A DNA stretch of 46,598 bases from Streptomyces rimosus subsp. rimosus (GTDB lineage: Bacteria > Actinomycetota > Actinomycetes > Streptomycetales > Streptomycetaceae): positions 1 to 46,598 of the forward strand of contig NZ_JOCQ01000064.1 of assembly GCF_000720725.1 (NCBI RefSeq), given 5' to 3'. The translations under genes were made by a program, and so were the position numbers. A model generated the notes under the pieces. The model ran no database searches, was not told the origin of the DNA, and was given only the letters and a program-made list of their open reading frames with translations. This document shows, in pieces, positions 23,284-31,036 of the stretch. The number at the start of each line of letters is the position of its first letter. Within the stretch, counting starts at the first letter, position 1.

Positions 23284-24273
23284 TTGACCACTCACCTTCG
23301 CCATGTCGCCGGCCCGCGGAGGGTACTGGCGCTGATGGCGGCCCTGTGCGCGATCATCGGTGTCACCGCGCTCGGTACGACCCCGGCGGCAGCGGCCGAC
23401 CAGCGCCACGCGATCTACGCCATCGCGCACCGGGTCGACACCCTGGACGGCGTGGACGCCGCGCTCAACCACGGCGCCAACGGCATCGAGATCGACGTCT
23501 GCGCCTGGTGGAATCCGAACGAATGGCGCGCATACCACGACTGCTCCTCGGCCGGTGAGAACCGGCGGGGCCCCAGCTTCGACAGCATGATCGACCGCAT
23601 CATCTCCAACGCCAACGCAGGACGCCGGTTGGCGCTGGTCTGGCTGGACATCAAGGACCCGAACTACTGCGGAGAAGCGCCGAACCGTACGTGCAGCGTC
23701 GCCGGACTGCGCGACAAGGCGCAGCGGCTGACGGCTGCCGGTATCCAGGTGCTCTACGGCTTCTACGAGTACCACGGCGGCAACACCCCGGACGTCGGCG
23801 GCAGGGGCTGGCAGAGTCTGGCAGGCAAGCTCGGCAAGCTGGAGGGCATCACGACGACCGGATCCCGCGATGCGGTCCGCAGCGCCTACAGCCGTTTCGG
23901 TTCCGGGTTCCCGAACGGCCGCCGGGTGATGGACTACGGCGACAACAAGATCTCCAACGGGTTCGGCAACTGCACGGAAGCCAGCTGGAACACGTGCGCG
24001 GAACTGAAGAAGGGTGCCGCGGACCGCGCCGCAGGCCAGCTCGCGGCCACGCTGTCCTGGACGACCACCTACAACGACCCGTGGTACGTCGACAAACTGC
24101 TCGGCGAAGCGCGCGTGGACGGCATCATCGCGGGTTACGCCAACTCCACCGGCGAGCGCGAGTACGACAACAGCTGGCAGTGCGCCAACGCCATCAACGC
24201 CATCCGCGACTGGGTGAACCGCCACGGCGCCACCCACCGTATGGCCAACAGCGGTGACCGCCTGTTCAAGTAG
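23284..24273 (+). CDS. Secreted phospholipase D of the sphingomyelinase-D (spider-toxin-like) family
   Basis: 329 residues from TTG 23284, placed eight bases after AGGAG (23271-23275). Residues 1-38 form a Sec signal peptide ending AAAA. The mature enzyme shows the GDPD-like TIM-barrel active site known from Loxosceles and Corynebacterium sphingomyelinase D: His49 (AIAHRVD), Glu69 and Asp71 (GIEIDV), His85 (AYHDCS), and Asp122-x-Lys124 (WLDIKDP). The spacing matches the known toxins. Such enzymes cleave choline from sphingomyelin or lysophospholipids, usually forming cyclic phosphate products. The six or more Cys residues may form disulfides. No other toxin gene adjoins it; a terminator follows. 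Confidence 0.88.
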   Translation: MTTHLRHVAGPRRVLALMAALCAIIGVTALGTTPAAAADQRHAIYAIAHRVDTLDGVDAALNHGANGIEIDVCAWWNPNEWRAYHDCSSAGENRRGPSFDSMIDRIISNANAGRRLALVWLDIKDPNYCGEAPNRTCSVAGLRDKAQRLTAAGIQVLYGFYEYHGGNTPDVGGRGWQSLAGKLGKLEGITTTGSRDAVRSAYSRFGSGFPNGRRVMDYGDNKISNGFGNCTEASWNTCAELKKGAADRAAGQLAATLSWTTTYNDPWYVDKLLGEARVDGIIAGYANSTGEREYDNSWQCANAINAIRDWVNRHGATHRMANSGDRLFK

Positions 24274-24320
24274 TGGAGGGCCTCGGGCCGGGGCCGTACC
24301 ACCCCTGAACCTTCTCGAAG

Positions 24321-24346
24321 CCGTCGGCCGGCGCTCCGGTCGACGG
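24321..24346 (+). terminator. Hairpin terminator after the phospholipase gene
   Basis: CCGTCGGCCGG and CCGGTCGACGG pair over 11 bp with one G-U pair and a CGCT loop, 48 bases after the stop. Confidence 0.7.
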
Positions 24347-24439
24347 CCCTTCAATTCGCCCTTCGATTCGATGAGGGGCAACGGCCGTGCGGGTGGCCTC
24401 TGCCATTCTCCAGGCCCGGCGGGCCTCCGACCGGACGGC

Positions 24440-24826
24440 TCAGCCGCGTATGTTCACGTCGATGCAGGCGTAGAACGCGTTGTCGGTATCGGCGATGTTC
24501 CAGACTGCCAGCACCTTCTGCCTGCCCCGGACCGTACCGAAGTTGGACGTCTCCGATGCGCTGACGTCGTGCACCTTCCAGCCCCGCCTTTCGTCATCGA
24601 GGTCGGAGAACTGCGCGTTGCCGCCGCTGCAGCTACTCAGCCCCTTGGGGCCCTCGACGGCGTCCGGCTCCCACTTGATGGGGCCGCACTCCACCGTCCC
24701 GGCGAAGCACTGGTCCTGGCGGCTGGCGGGCGAGGTGACCCAGAGGGGGCGTCCGCTCAGGAAAAGATCGGCGATTTCGGGGTGGCCGACTCGGCCCTCT
24801 GTCCGCCCTCTATCAGTCCAGACCAT
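24440..24826 (-). pseudogene. AA10 lytic polysaccharide monooxygenase remnant
   Basis: Read from ATG 24826, the conserved part begins about 24742: VTSPASRQDQC, GPIKWEPDAVEGPKGL, CSGGNAQFSDLDD, then WKVHDVSAS. These blocks match the start of an AA10 (chitin/cellulose-active) monooxygenase. The sequence then jumps directly to GRQKVLAVWNIADTDNAFYAC, the normal C-terminal strand block. About 80-90 residues of the central domain, including the second copper-ligand His, and the N-terminal His after the signal peptide are not recognisable. It cannot be a working enzyme as read. A short, naturally diverged homologue is a less likely alternative. Confidence 0.6.
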
Positions 24827-25177
24827 AGCGGATGACCGTACGCGGCCAACCAGCGGCCTGGGGGAGCGGCCCGGTGGAGCGGCCCGGTGGTGACCTGGCT
24901 GCCGCCGGAGGTAGCCGACCGGTGGTCGATCGATATGGCCATGTTCCCGCCCTGCACCGGGCACTTGCCCCCGGACACACCCGGCCCACCTGCCCCCGAA
25001 CGCCTGCCCCCGCAGGCCTGCGGCCGCACGCCGACGAGCGCAGCCGCAGACCGTCCGTACCCCCTTCGACCAGGACCGGAGCCAACTGCCGTACCAGAGC
25101 CGGCAGCCCGGCCGGGGGAGTGAGCGTGGGCCTGATCGGCTAATTACCCCGGGCGCCTTCCGGCACCGTGCAGCCCC
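24827..25177. other. 350-base gap, no recognised gene
   Basis: This is the upstream side of the LPMO remnant and may contain its former signal-peptide region, but I cannot align any frame to it. The sequence is G+C-rich with a repeat-like CCCGGTGGAGCGG pair at 24865-24890. No promoter is evident. Confidence 0.4.
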
Positions 25178-25492
25178 TTACACCCACTTGTAACCGTAGG
25201 TGCGGACCGAGGACGCAACGCTGCTGCAGTACGCGTAGGACCACTTACGGCTCTTCTTCCTCGCGCCGTACACGGTGGAGCCGTTCTTGCACTTGGCCCA
25301 CGCGTAATACTTCCGCGAGGTGTTGCACGAGACTCCGGCGGTGACGCCGTCCGTCCAGGTCTGACACGTGGCCTTCGCCTGGGTGGACGCTGCCGGGGCC
25401 GCGGGCGCGGCGGAAGCCGGAGCCGCGGTGAGGCCGCCGGCGGTGAGCGCGGCCGTCGCCGCGATGATGGGCATGACAGTCTTCAGTCGCAT
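25178..25492 (-). CDS. Small secreted Cys-containing protein
   Basis: 104 residues from ATG 25492, after a GGGGGAC ribosome binding site. Residues 1-30 form a Sec signal peptide (VMPIIAATAALTAGGLTAAPASA). An Ala/Pro linker follows, then a 65-residue basic domain with four Cys (TCQTWTDGVTAGVSCNTSRKYYAWAKCKNG, and YAYCSSV), probably two disulfides. It is rich in Tyr, Lys and Ser, like other small Streptomyces exported proteins of unknown role. Isolated gene on the minus strand. Confidence 0.75.
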   Translation of the reverse strand: MRLKTVMPIIAATAALTAGGLTAAPASAAPAAPAASTQAKATCQTWTDGVTAGVSCNTSRKYYAWAKCKNGSTVYGARKKSRKWSYAYCSSVASSVRTYGYKWV

Positions 25493-25760
25493 GTGTCCCC
25501 CTACGGTGATCAGCGGACTGCTGCCCGACATGGCGGTATTCAACCCGGACCAAGACGGCGAGCACGTCAACCAGGGAGTGGAACTAAAGGTCAACCACGG
25601 CAGCAGGTCCGGCGGGCGTCAAACTCCCGCGGTACGGCCGTGCCCGCCCGTGTCTCCGCCGGGGCTCTCCACGGCCGCTTGACTGCCGTCGGCTTGGAGA
25701 GGGCCGCCTTCACCGACTTCGTCCCAGCTCGGCGTCGCACCCCATGGCCTTCTCGATCAC

Positions 25761-25810
25761 ATACGGGCACCTACGGGCACGTACGAGCATGTACGGGCAC
25801 GTGCGGGTCG
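25761..25810 (+). repeat. Tandem repeat, 5 x 10 bp
   Basis: Five consecutive decamers related to GTACGGGCAC (25761, 25771, 25781, 25791, 25801) with one to three changes each. Ten bases is close to one helical turn, so any bound protein would see the units on one face. Confidence 0.75.
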
Positions 25811-26122
25811 TGTTGTCAGTGGCTCGGGATACGGTGCGGTGACATGGGCCGGACGTAGGTCGTGCACGGAGGTTGTGCAGGGACTCGCGGCTATGGGGGG
25901 TGGGTCGGATAGGCCCCGGCAGCCGGCTCGGACCTGGAGATGTATATGCCGTGTCCCCACCCCCCCACCCGCGCGCGGCATCGGGGGCCGAGTCGCCGTC
26001 TTCGGACAGACGTGCCGTTCGACGTCGTCGGCGTCCGATTGGTCGGCCGAAGGACGCCGAAGGCCCGCCGTGAGCCGGATTGCGAGAACAGGCTCCAGGA
26101 ACCGATGAGAGCCCGACTCCGC

Positions 26123-26150
26123 TTGCAAAATTTGTCACAGCACGCAGATA
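26123..26150 (+). promoter_or_regulatory. Candidate promoter of the 84-residue gene
   Basis: TTGCAA (26123-26128) and CAGATA (26145-26150) are 16 bases apart inside an A+T-richer patch, about 80 bases before the start codon. The leader also contains AGGAGGG and AAAGGAGG, giving two possible ribosome binding sites. Confidence 0.3.
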
Positions 26151-26230
26151 TTCGTACGCACGGGCAATCCAATGACGTCAGGCCCAACGAACACACAACG
26201 CAGGAGGGACACCGACGACAAAGGAGGAAC

Positions 26231-26485
26231 ATGAAAGAGAGCCTGACGCACCGCGAGGTCGCCAAGATGGTCTCGGGGCTCATCGAAGCGGGCGTCATCA
26301 ACGGAGGAATGACCCTCGGGCAGCTGGCGGAGGCGCAGGAGGCGGCTCTGTCGGACGGCCCCGAGGACCCGAACCTCCACATCCTGTGCTGCAACGAGTA
26401 CGGTCTCGTGACCGAGGGGAACCCGCAGCAGCCCGCGGACGCTTCCGACGCGGTGGCGGAGAGCGTACGGAGCGACCTTGCCTAG
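26231..26485 (+). CDS. 84-residue Cys-Cys protein, possible peptide precursor or partner of DUF6895
   Basis: 84 residues from ATG 26231, with AAGGAGG at 26221-26227 unusually close to the start. The first 40 residues are predicted helical and amphipathic (SLTHREVAKMVSGLIEAGVI, then Gly25-Gly26, then TLGQLAEAQEAALS). They are followed by the striking block DPNLHILCCNEYGLVT with adjacent Cys53-Cys54, and a Gln/Ala/Asp-rich tail. There is no signal peptide. I recognise no family. The small size, leader-like helix with a double glycine, and strict overlap with a downstream gene of a helical-repeat family resemble precursor/processing pairs, but no known modification enzyme is present, so this remains a hypothesis. 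Confidence 0.7.
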   Translation: MKESLTHREVAKMVSGLIEAGVINGGMTLGQLAEAQEAALSDGPEDPNLHILCCNEYGLVTEGNPQQPADASDAVAESVRSDLA

Positions 26486-27647
26486 CCAGGGTCAGGTGCC
26501 CGCCGGTTCGCCGGCGGGCACCGTCGCGGACGGGGCGTATCTCGGCGGCCGGATATGCGAAATCCTCGATTTCGCCGTGCGCCATATACCGCGGCTTCAT
26601 TCCTATGCGGAGCACTGGAAGGGAAAGCAGGACCCCGTCGTCTCGATGAACGAGAAGATCGTGGTCGAGGCGGCCCTTCTCGCACTCACCTGCCATCGGA
26701 TCAGCCACACGCAACCGCGTATCGCGTCCGCGGTCCGGGCGCTCGCGGAAGTCCTGCTGCCCCATGCCAGAAGCGCGCGGAACGCGGAACTGCTGGCGCG
26801 TCTCCCGCAGACCGCCACCTCGATCGGCATCTCGCACCTGCTCCTCGACCGCATCGGATTTCCCGACGCGCGCTACGACGCGCTCCACACGGCAGCGGTC
26901 GCCGCGGCGCACCCCTGCGCGCCCGAACGGCTGCCCTACCGCTTCATGGAACAGCAGTGGCTCGCCTCGCTCGCCCCGGGCGGCAGCAGTCGGCATGCGG
27001 TTGAGGCGCCGCCCGGGTCCATCCTGTACGCGGACCTGACGGCGGTCGAAATGCACCCCAACGACGTCTACGCGCTCACCCACGCGGCCATGTTCGGCAC
27101 CGACTTCGGGCGGCGCGCGGTCGATCCGCGAGTCAGCATCGATGCCGTGCTGGACACCCTCGACTCCTGCCTGGCGCTCCAGATCGGCAAGGGGAACCTC
27201 GATCTGGTCGGAGAGCTGCTCTTCTCCGCCGCGATGCTGCGCCCCGGCACCACCTGCGCGTACACCCGCGCGGGCTGGGACCTGCTGACCGACGTGTGGG
27301 AGCGGTTCGGCTATCTGCCGACCCCGCAGTTCTCGACGCCCGAGTACGAGGAACTGGCGCCCAAGGTCCGCCCTGCCTACTCCTTCCAGCACACGTACCA
27401 CACGATGTTCGTCGCCGGGATCCTCTGCGCGGTGCTGTACGACGCGCTCGACACGCCACCACGGCCACACGCGCACGCCGCGCCCGACGACGTGGGCTCG
27501 GACGCCGCCTTGGCGCTGGCCGCCAAGGACTACCGGCTCGATGTGCTCACACGGCAGCTCGGACGGCTTACGGTGGAGGAAGGACGGCTGACCCCGACGG
27601 CCAAGGCAGCGGCGCGCTACCTGGAGCTGCAACGCGCCAGGCCCTGA
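26478..27647 (+). CDS. DUF6895-like all-helical protein
   Basis: 389 residues from TTG 26478, which overlaps the end of the preceding gene by eight bases; GTG 26496 is an alternative. The protein is almost wholly helical, with paired-helix repeats that suggest an alpha/alpha toroid: YAEHWKGKQDPVVSMNEKI, IGISHLLLDRIGFPD, MHPNDVYALTHAAMFGTDFG, LDLVGELLFSAAML, AGWDLLTDVWERFGYLPTP and SFQHTYHTMFVAGILCAVL. These blocks match my memory of DUF6895, a family with no known activity. Conserved His and Asp in HPNDVYALTHA and HTYHTM could line a cavity. Overlap implies translational coupling with the Cys-Cys protein, and hence a joint function. Confidence 0.75.
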   Translation: MPSQGQVPAGSPAGTVADGAYLGGRICEILDFAVRHIPRLHSYAEHWKGKQDPVVSMNEKIVVEAALLALTCHRISHTQPRIASAVRALAEVLLPHARSARNAELLARLPQTATSIGISHLLLDRIGFPDARYDALHTAAVAAAHPCAPERLPYRFMEQQWLASLAPGGSSRHAVEAPPGSILYADLTAVEMHPNDVYALTHAAMFGTDFGRRAVDPRVSIDAVLDTLDSCLALQIGKGNLDLVGELLFSAAMLRPGTTCAYTRAGWDLLTDVWERFGYLPTPQFSTPEYEELAPKVRPAYSFQHTYHTMFVAGILCAVLYDALDTPPRPHAHAAPDDVGSDAALALAAKDYRLDVLTRQLGRLTVEEGRLTPTAKAAARYLELQRARP

Positions 27648-27883
27648 GAGCGTCCGCCTCAAGAGGGGCCGGCCCAGAACCACCTAACAGTGGTCAGGTC
27701 GGACAACATGGCCCGGTTCGCCCGCGCTAACCTCCGGCTCAGCTCAGTCCATGTGCTGACCAGATGACCGGACTCCTCGGCTCGGTGCCACACCGCCACG
27801 TTCTTCCGACTGCGCCGAGGAGCAGCGACCGGCCAACGCGGGCGAGATCACGCGCTGGCCCGCGCACTGCCTCGGTCGCCTTC

Positions 27884-27889
27884 TAGGGT
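27884..27889 (+). promoter_or_regulatory. Candidate -10 of the PPOX-type gene
   Basis: TAGGGT ends seven bases before ATG 27897, and no ribosome binding site precedes the ATG, which suggests a leaderless transcript. No convincing -35 is seen. Confidence 0.3.
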
Positions 27890-27896
27890 CGTCCGT

Positions 27897-28562
27897 ATGA
27901 TGATCGACACTGAAGCTGCCGGCTCGCTCTTCGAGACCCTCCGGGCGGACGCCCTCACCAGCCCGGACCAGCTGCGCGAGTTCTACCCGCAGCCGAATCC
28001 GAACTCGCTCCGCAAGGAGATCGACCACCTGACCGAGGAGACCCGGGCGCTGATCGGCTGTTCCTCGCTGGTGTTCATCGGCAGTGCGGACGTCGAGGGC
28101 CGGGCGGACGTGACGCCGCGTGGCGGCCCGGCCGGGTTCGTCTCGGTGCTGGACGAGCGTACGTTGGTGATCCCCGACGCGACCGGCAACAAGCGGCTCG
28201 ACACCATGCACAACGTGCTGCAGACCGGACGCGTCGGGCTGCTCTTTCTCATTCCCGGCCGCCCGACCACGTTGCGCGTCAATGGCCGCGCCTGCGTCTC
28301 GGCGCGCCCGGAACTGCTCGCCCAACTCACTCCCGTAGGTAAACCGCCGGTCACGGCGATTGTGGTGCATGTCGAGCAGGTCTATCCGCACTGCCCGAAG
28401 TCGCTGATGCGCGCCAGCGCCTGGCAACCGGAGCGGTGGGTGCCCGCTGACGCCCAGCCGACCAGCGCCGAGGTGACGCTGGCCCAGCTGAACCTGCCGG
28501 GCCTGACCGTCGACCAGATAGAAGAGACCGAACGGGAGTCACTGCGCCTGCGTTACGAGTGA
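27897..28562 (+). CDS. PPOX-type FMN-dependent flavoprotein (MSMEG_1061-like)
   Basis: 221 residues from ATG 27897 (a second Met follows directly). The split beta-barrel of pyridoxamine-5'-phosphate-oxidase-like proteins is evident: FIGSADVEGRADVTPRGGPAGFVSVLDERTLVIPD and the FMN-binding DATGNKRLDTMHNVLQ, then VGLLFLIPGRPTTLRVNGRA, and CPKSLMRASAWQPE near the end. This arrangement matches the MSMEG_1061 branch, which is larger than the core fold and may use FMN or F420 with an unknown substrate. The gene converges on the DinB-like remnant. Confidence 0.88.
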   Translation: MMIDTEAAGSLFETLRADALTSPDQLREFYPQPNPNSLRKEIDHLTEETRALIGCSSLVFIGSADVEGRADVTPRGGPAGFVSVLDERTLVIPDATGNKRLDTMHNVLQTGRVGLLFLIPGRPTTLRVNGRACVSARPELLAQLTPVGKPPVTAIVVHVEQVYPHCPKSLMRASAWQPERWVPADAQPTSAEVTLAQLNLPGLTVDQIEETERESLRLRYE

Positions 28563-28829
28563 AGCCGGACCGCGTGGATCGGGCGGACCGAGCAGATCAA
28601 GCGGACCGGGCAGGCCGAGCAGATTCGTGCCCGACGGCACCCCGACTGCCCGGACCTGCGATTCGGGTGCGCCGTCGACCTGCGCAGCCAACGAACCCCG
28701 GAGGTGGTCGAGGAAACCGCGCAGGACTTCTGCCTCGCTGCTTCCGGTGTGGGGCGGAGGGGTGTCGCCGTGACGGTTGCGGCGGGTGGCGCCGGGCACA
28801 GGTGTCTCCTCGCCTCCGGGGCCGGCCAT
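28539..28829 (-). pseudogene. DinB/DUF664-like gene, 5' fragment
   Basis: From ATG 28829, residues 21-73 (GDTPPPHTGSSEAEVLRGFL, then HLRGSLAAQVDGAPESQVRAV, VPSGTNLLGL) match the N-terminus of a DinB/DUF664 protein, a four-helix metal-binding family. After LLGL the sequence turns into a Pro/Gly/Leu-rich run coded by a CGGACCG repeat, and the frame ends at 28539, inside the PPOX gene. The remaining two thirds, with the metal-binding His residues, are missing. Confidence 0.6.
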
Positions 28830-28833
28830 CGGA

Positions 28834-29460
28834 TCAGCCCGTACGGCGGATGAGAAGGACGTGGTCGGTGACCTCGGCGGTACGGCCACCCGGTCCGGTC
28901 GCGATCCGGCGGAGTGCCTCGGCCCGCTCGACCGTCCATGTCGCCGGGTCCAGGCCGATGCCCGTAGCGACTTCCCGCGGGCTCGGGTACCGGGTGTCGG
29001 GATCCTGGTCCCACGACCACGGTGCGGCCGAGCCATGGTCGACGACCAGCAGCCGCCCGCCCGGGCGCAGTGCGTGCGCCGCCGAGCGCAGGACGGTCGC
29101 CCGGTCCAGGGCGAAGGGCGTGTGCAGATAGTGGGCACAGACCAGGTCGAATCCACCGGACGGAAAGGACTCGTGCAAGTCGTGCCGTACGGGGAGGACG
29201 CGTTCCCCCAGGTCGTGTGAGCGGGCGAGGGCGGCGAGCCGCTCGACCGCCACGGCCGAGATGTCGGTCGCGGTGACCCGCCACCCCTGCCCCGCGAGCC
29301 ACAACGCGTCGCCGCCGTTGCCGCATCCGAGGTCCAGCGCGTCACCGGGCGGCAGGCCCGTCACCGTCTCGGTGAGGCGGACATTCGGCCGCGGGCCACG
29401 GACTGCGGGCCGGGCCGCGTAGACGCCGTCCCAGAACGTGACCGCATCAGTGGTGTTCAT
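28834..29460 (-). CDS. Class I SAM-dependent methyltransferase
   Basis: 208 residues from ATG 29460. Motif I is ALDLGCGNGGDALWLA (about 42-56), motif II VTATDIS with the ribose-binding Asp, motif III RHDLHESFPSGGFDLVCAHYLHTPF, and the later HALRPGGRLLVVDHG. The N-terminal TFWDGVYAARPA helix is typical of small-molecule methyltransferases of the Methyltransf_25/TehB-like type. It is divergent from the XRE-cupin regulator, which likely controls it. Substrate unknown. Confidence 0.9.
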   Translation of the reverse strand: MNTTDAVTFWDGVYAARPAVRGPRPNVRLTETVTGLPPGDALDLGCGNGGDALWLAGQGWRVTATDISAVAVERLAALARSHDLGERVLPVRHDLHESFPSGGFDLVCAHYLHTPFALDRATVLRSAAHALRPGGRLLVVDHGSAAPWSWDQDPDTRYPSPREVATGIGLDPATWTVERAEALRRIATGPGGRTAEVTDHVLLIRRTG

Positions 29461-29527
29461 CGAAACTCCTTGGTCCGTGTGCCGGTTGCGCCGAGTCTCG
29501 CCGGGCACACCACGACGTGGCACGGAT

Positions 29528-29546
29528 TCTTGCGGTTACGGCAAGA
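29528..29546. promoter_or_regulatory. Candidate operator between methyltransferase and XRE-cupin genes
   Basis: TCTTGC and GCAAGA form a 6-bp inverted repeat with a 7-base spacer, eight bases before the regulator ATG (29554) in the 93-base divergent gap. Its position suits autoregulation. Confidence 0.4.
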
Positions 29547-29553
29547 TGACCTC

Positions 29554-30144
29554 ATGAATCGCAACGCGGACGACGAAGTGCTCGACGCGGTGGGACCACG
29601 ACTCCGCGCCCTGCGGCGCGACCGCGGCATCACCCTCGCCGATCTCGCGGCGACGACCGGCGTCTCGGAGAGCACCCTGTCCCGGCTGGAGAGCGGACAG
29701 CGTCGGGCAACCCTCGAACTGCTGCTGCCGCTGGCCCGTATCTACGACGTGCCCCCGGACGACCTCGTCGGCGCCCCCCACACCGGTGATCCGCGGATCC
29801 ACCTCAAGCCGATCAGGCGGTTCGGCATGACCTTCGTACCCCTGTCCCGGCGTCCGGGCGGGGTTCACGCCTTCAAAATGATCATCCCCGCCCGCCCGGA
29901 GCCACTCGAACCGGCCCCGCAGACCCACGAAGGCTTCGAATGGCTGTACGTACTCAACGGCCGCCTACGCCTCGTACTCGGCGAGCGCGACCTGACGCTG
30001 CCACCCGGCGAGGCCGCCGAGTTCGACACGTCCTTGCCGCACTGGCTGGGAAGCGCCGATGGTCGCGCGGTCGAGCTGCTCATCCTGTTTGGCCTGCAAG
30101 GGGTGCGTGCGCATGTACGTACTGACGCTCAGCGGTCGTCTTAG
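29554..30144 (+). CDS. XRE-cupin transcriptional regulator
   Basis: 196 residues from ATG 29554. The N-terminal XRE helix-turn-helix (residues 12-66) reads RLRALRRDRGITLADLAATTGVSESTLSRLESGQRRATLELLLPLARIYDV. The C-terminal cupin (about 105-185) contains QTHEGFEWLYVLNGRLRLVLGERDLTLPPGEAAEFDTSLPHWLG; the usual His-rich metal motif is only partly kept (H-x5-W in place of H-x-H). Such proteins sense a small ligand and control a neighbouring gene, here probably the divergent methyltransferase. Confidence 0.9.
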   Translation: MNRNADDEVLDAVGPRLRALRRDRGITLADLAATTGVSESTLSRLESGQRRATLELLLPLARIYDVPPDDLVGAPHTGDPRIHLKPIRRFGMTFVPLSRRPGGVHAFKMIIPARPEPLEPAPQTHEGFEWLYVLNGRLRLVLGERDLTLPPGEAAEFDTSLPHWLGSADGRAVELLILFGLQGVRAHVRTDAQRSS

Positions 30145-30169
30145 GACGGGCCAGGGGTACGTTCACGGG

Positions 30170-30325
30170 CCGTACGCAACGCGCGCCGATGCGCTCCGTA
30201 CGAAGCGCGCACCGATGCGTCCCGTACGCAACAGGCACCGACGCGTTCCGTACGCGACGCGCGCCGACACGTTCCGTACGCGACGCGCACCGATATGTTC
30301 CGTACGAAGCGCGCGCCGAGAGCGC
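30170..30325 (+). repeat. Tandem repeat, 6 x 26 bp with CGTACG cores
   Basis: Units start at 30170, 30196, 30222, 30248, 30274 and 30300. Each begins CCGTACGMRRC and contains the palindrome CGTACG followed by GCGC. The period is not a multiple of three, and no stop codon occurs in the array on most frames, which creates long false open frames on both strands. It starts 26 bases after the XRE-cupin gene and ends about 135 bases before the nitroreductase gene. Confidence 0.85.
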
Positions 30326-30461
30326 CGGCTGCCGCCTCCGGTCGGCCGGTCCGGCGCGGCGAAAGCTCTGAGAAGATCGTGAACAGCCGTGGTCGCTGTG
30401 GTCGGCCCTGGAGGGCTGGCTGCGACGCCCTGCATTCAGCCGCGCGTACCGAGGACCTGTG

Positions 30462-31004
30462 ATGGACGTACCACCTCCCCCTGCCGTCTCGACGCTGACG
30501 TCCATGAGGGCGAAGCGGTGGTTCACCGACAGGCCGGTCGCGGACGAGGAGCTGCGCCAGGTGCTGGAGGCCGGACGCTGGACCGGCTCGGCCCGTAACC
30601 GCCAGCCCTGGCGGTTCGTCGTGGTGCACAGCCGCGCGGTCCGTCAGCAGCTTGCAGGCCTCGGCGCCTACGCCGGGCACCTTGCAACAGCGCCCGTGGT
30701 GATCGCACTGGGCGTCGAGGAGGACGCAGGGGGAGAGGACGCCCAGTTCGACGCGGGCCGCGCCGCGCAGAACATGATGCTCGCCGCCCACCTCCAGGGC
30801 CTGGGCAGTTGTCCGGCCTCCTTCTTCCCCGAGGCGAACGCTGACCGGGCAAGCCGCCTCTGCGGACTGACGCCACCTTGGCGGGCGCGTACCGCCATCT
30901 CCATCGGGCACCCCGCCCCGCCACCTGACGGCACCTCCGCGATTCCCACAGGCCGCCTGCCTCTGGCCCAACTCGTCACCGAGATCTCCGAGCCGCGTCA
31001 CTGA
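30462..31004 (+). CDS. Nitroreductase-family protein
   Basis: 180 residues from ATG 30462, with GAGGA upstream. The FMN-dependent nitroreductase fold is recognisable: MRAKRWFTDRPVADEELRQVLEAGRWTGSARNRQPWRFVVVHS (N-terminal FMN phosphate-binding Arg cluster and the S/R-NRQPW signature), HLATAPVVIALG, and DAGRAAQNMMLAAHLQGLGSCPASFF followed by the C-terminal IGHPA. The acceptor is unknown; relatives reduce nitro compounds, quinones or flavin. At 180 residues it is slightly short but keeps all core elements. It may be controlled together with the repeat-bearing leader upstream. Confidence 0.85.
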   Translation: MDVPPPPAVSTLTSMRAKRWFTDRPVADEELRQVLEAGRWTGSARNRQPWRFVVVHSRAVRQQLAGLGAYAGHLATAPVVIALGVEEDAGGEDAQFDAGRAAQNMMLAAHLQGLGSCPASFFPEANADRASRLCGLTPPWRARTAISIGHPAPPPDGTSAIPTGRLPLAQLVTEISEPRH

Positions 31005-31036
31005 CCGATGCCACCGCTTTCGCGGCGGCGGGATGG

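Larger units (their letters stand above)
25493..26230. other. 738-base gap before the 84-residue gene
   Basis: No frame shows family similarity. The left part contains a 10-bp tandem repeat (25761-25810). The last 130 bases are distinctly lower in G+C than the surroundings and hold the probable promoter of the next gene; the frame that is open from 25940 into that gene is not supported as coding. Confidence 0.5.

Noticed and set aside
25940..26230. Upstream extension of the 84-residue gene
   Set aside because: The added residues are Arg-rich noncoding translation; the AAGGAGG just before ATG 26231 fixes the start.
30141..30526. Protein-coding repeats in the 26-bp array
   Set aside because: Long open frames on both strands come from a stop-free repeat with a period not divisible by three; the repeated Arg/Val/Ala peptides have no protein character.
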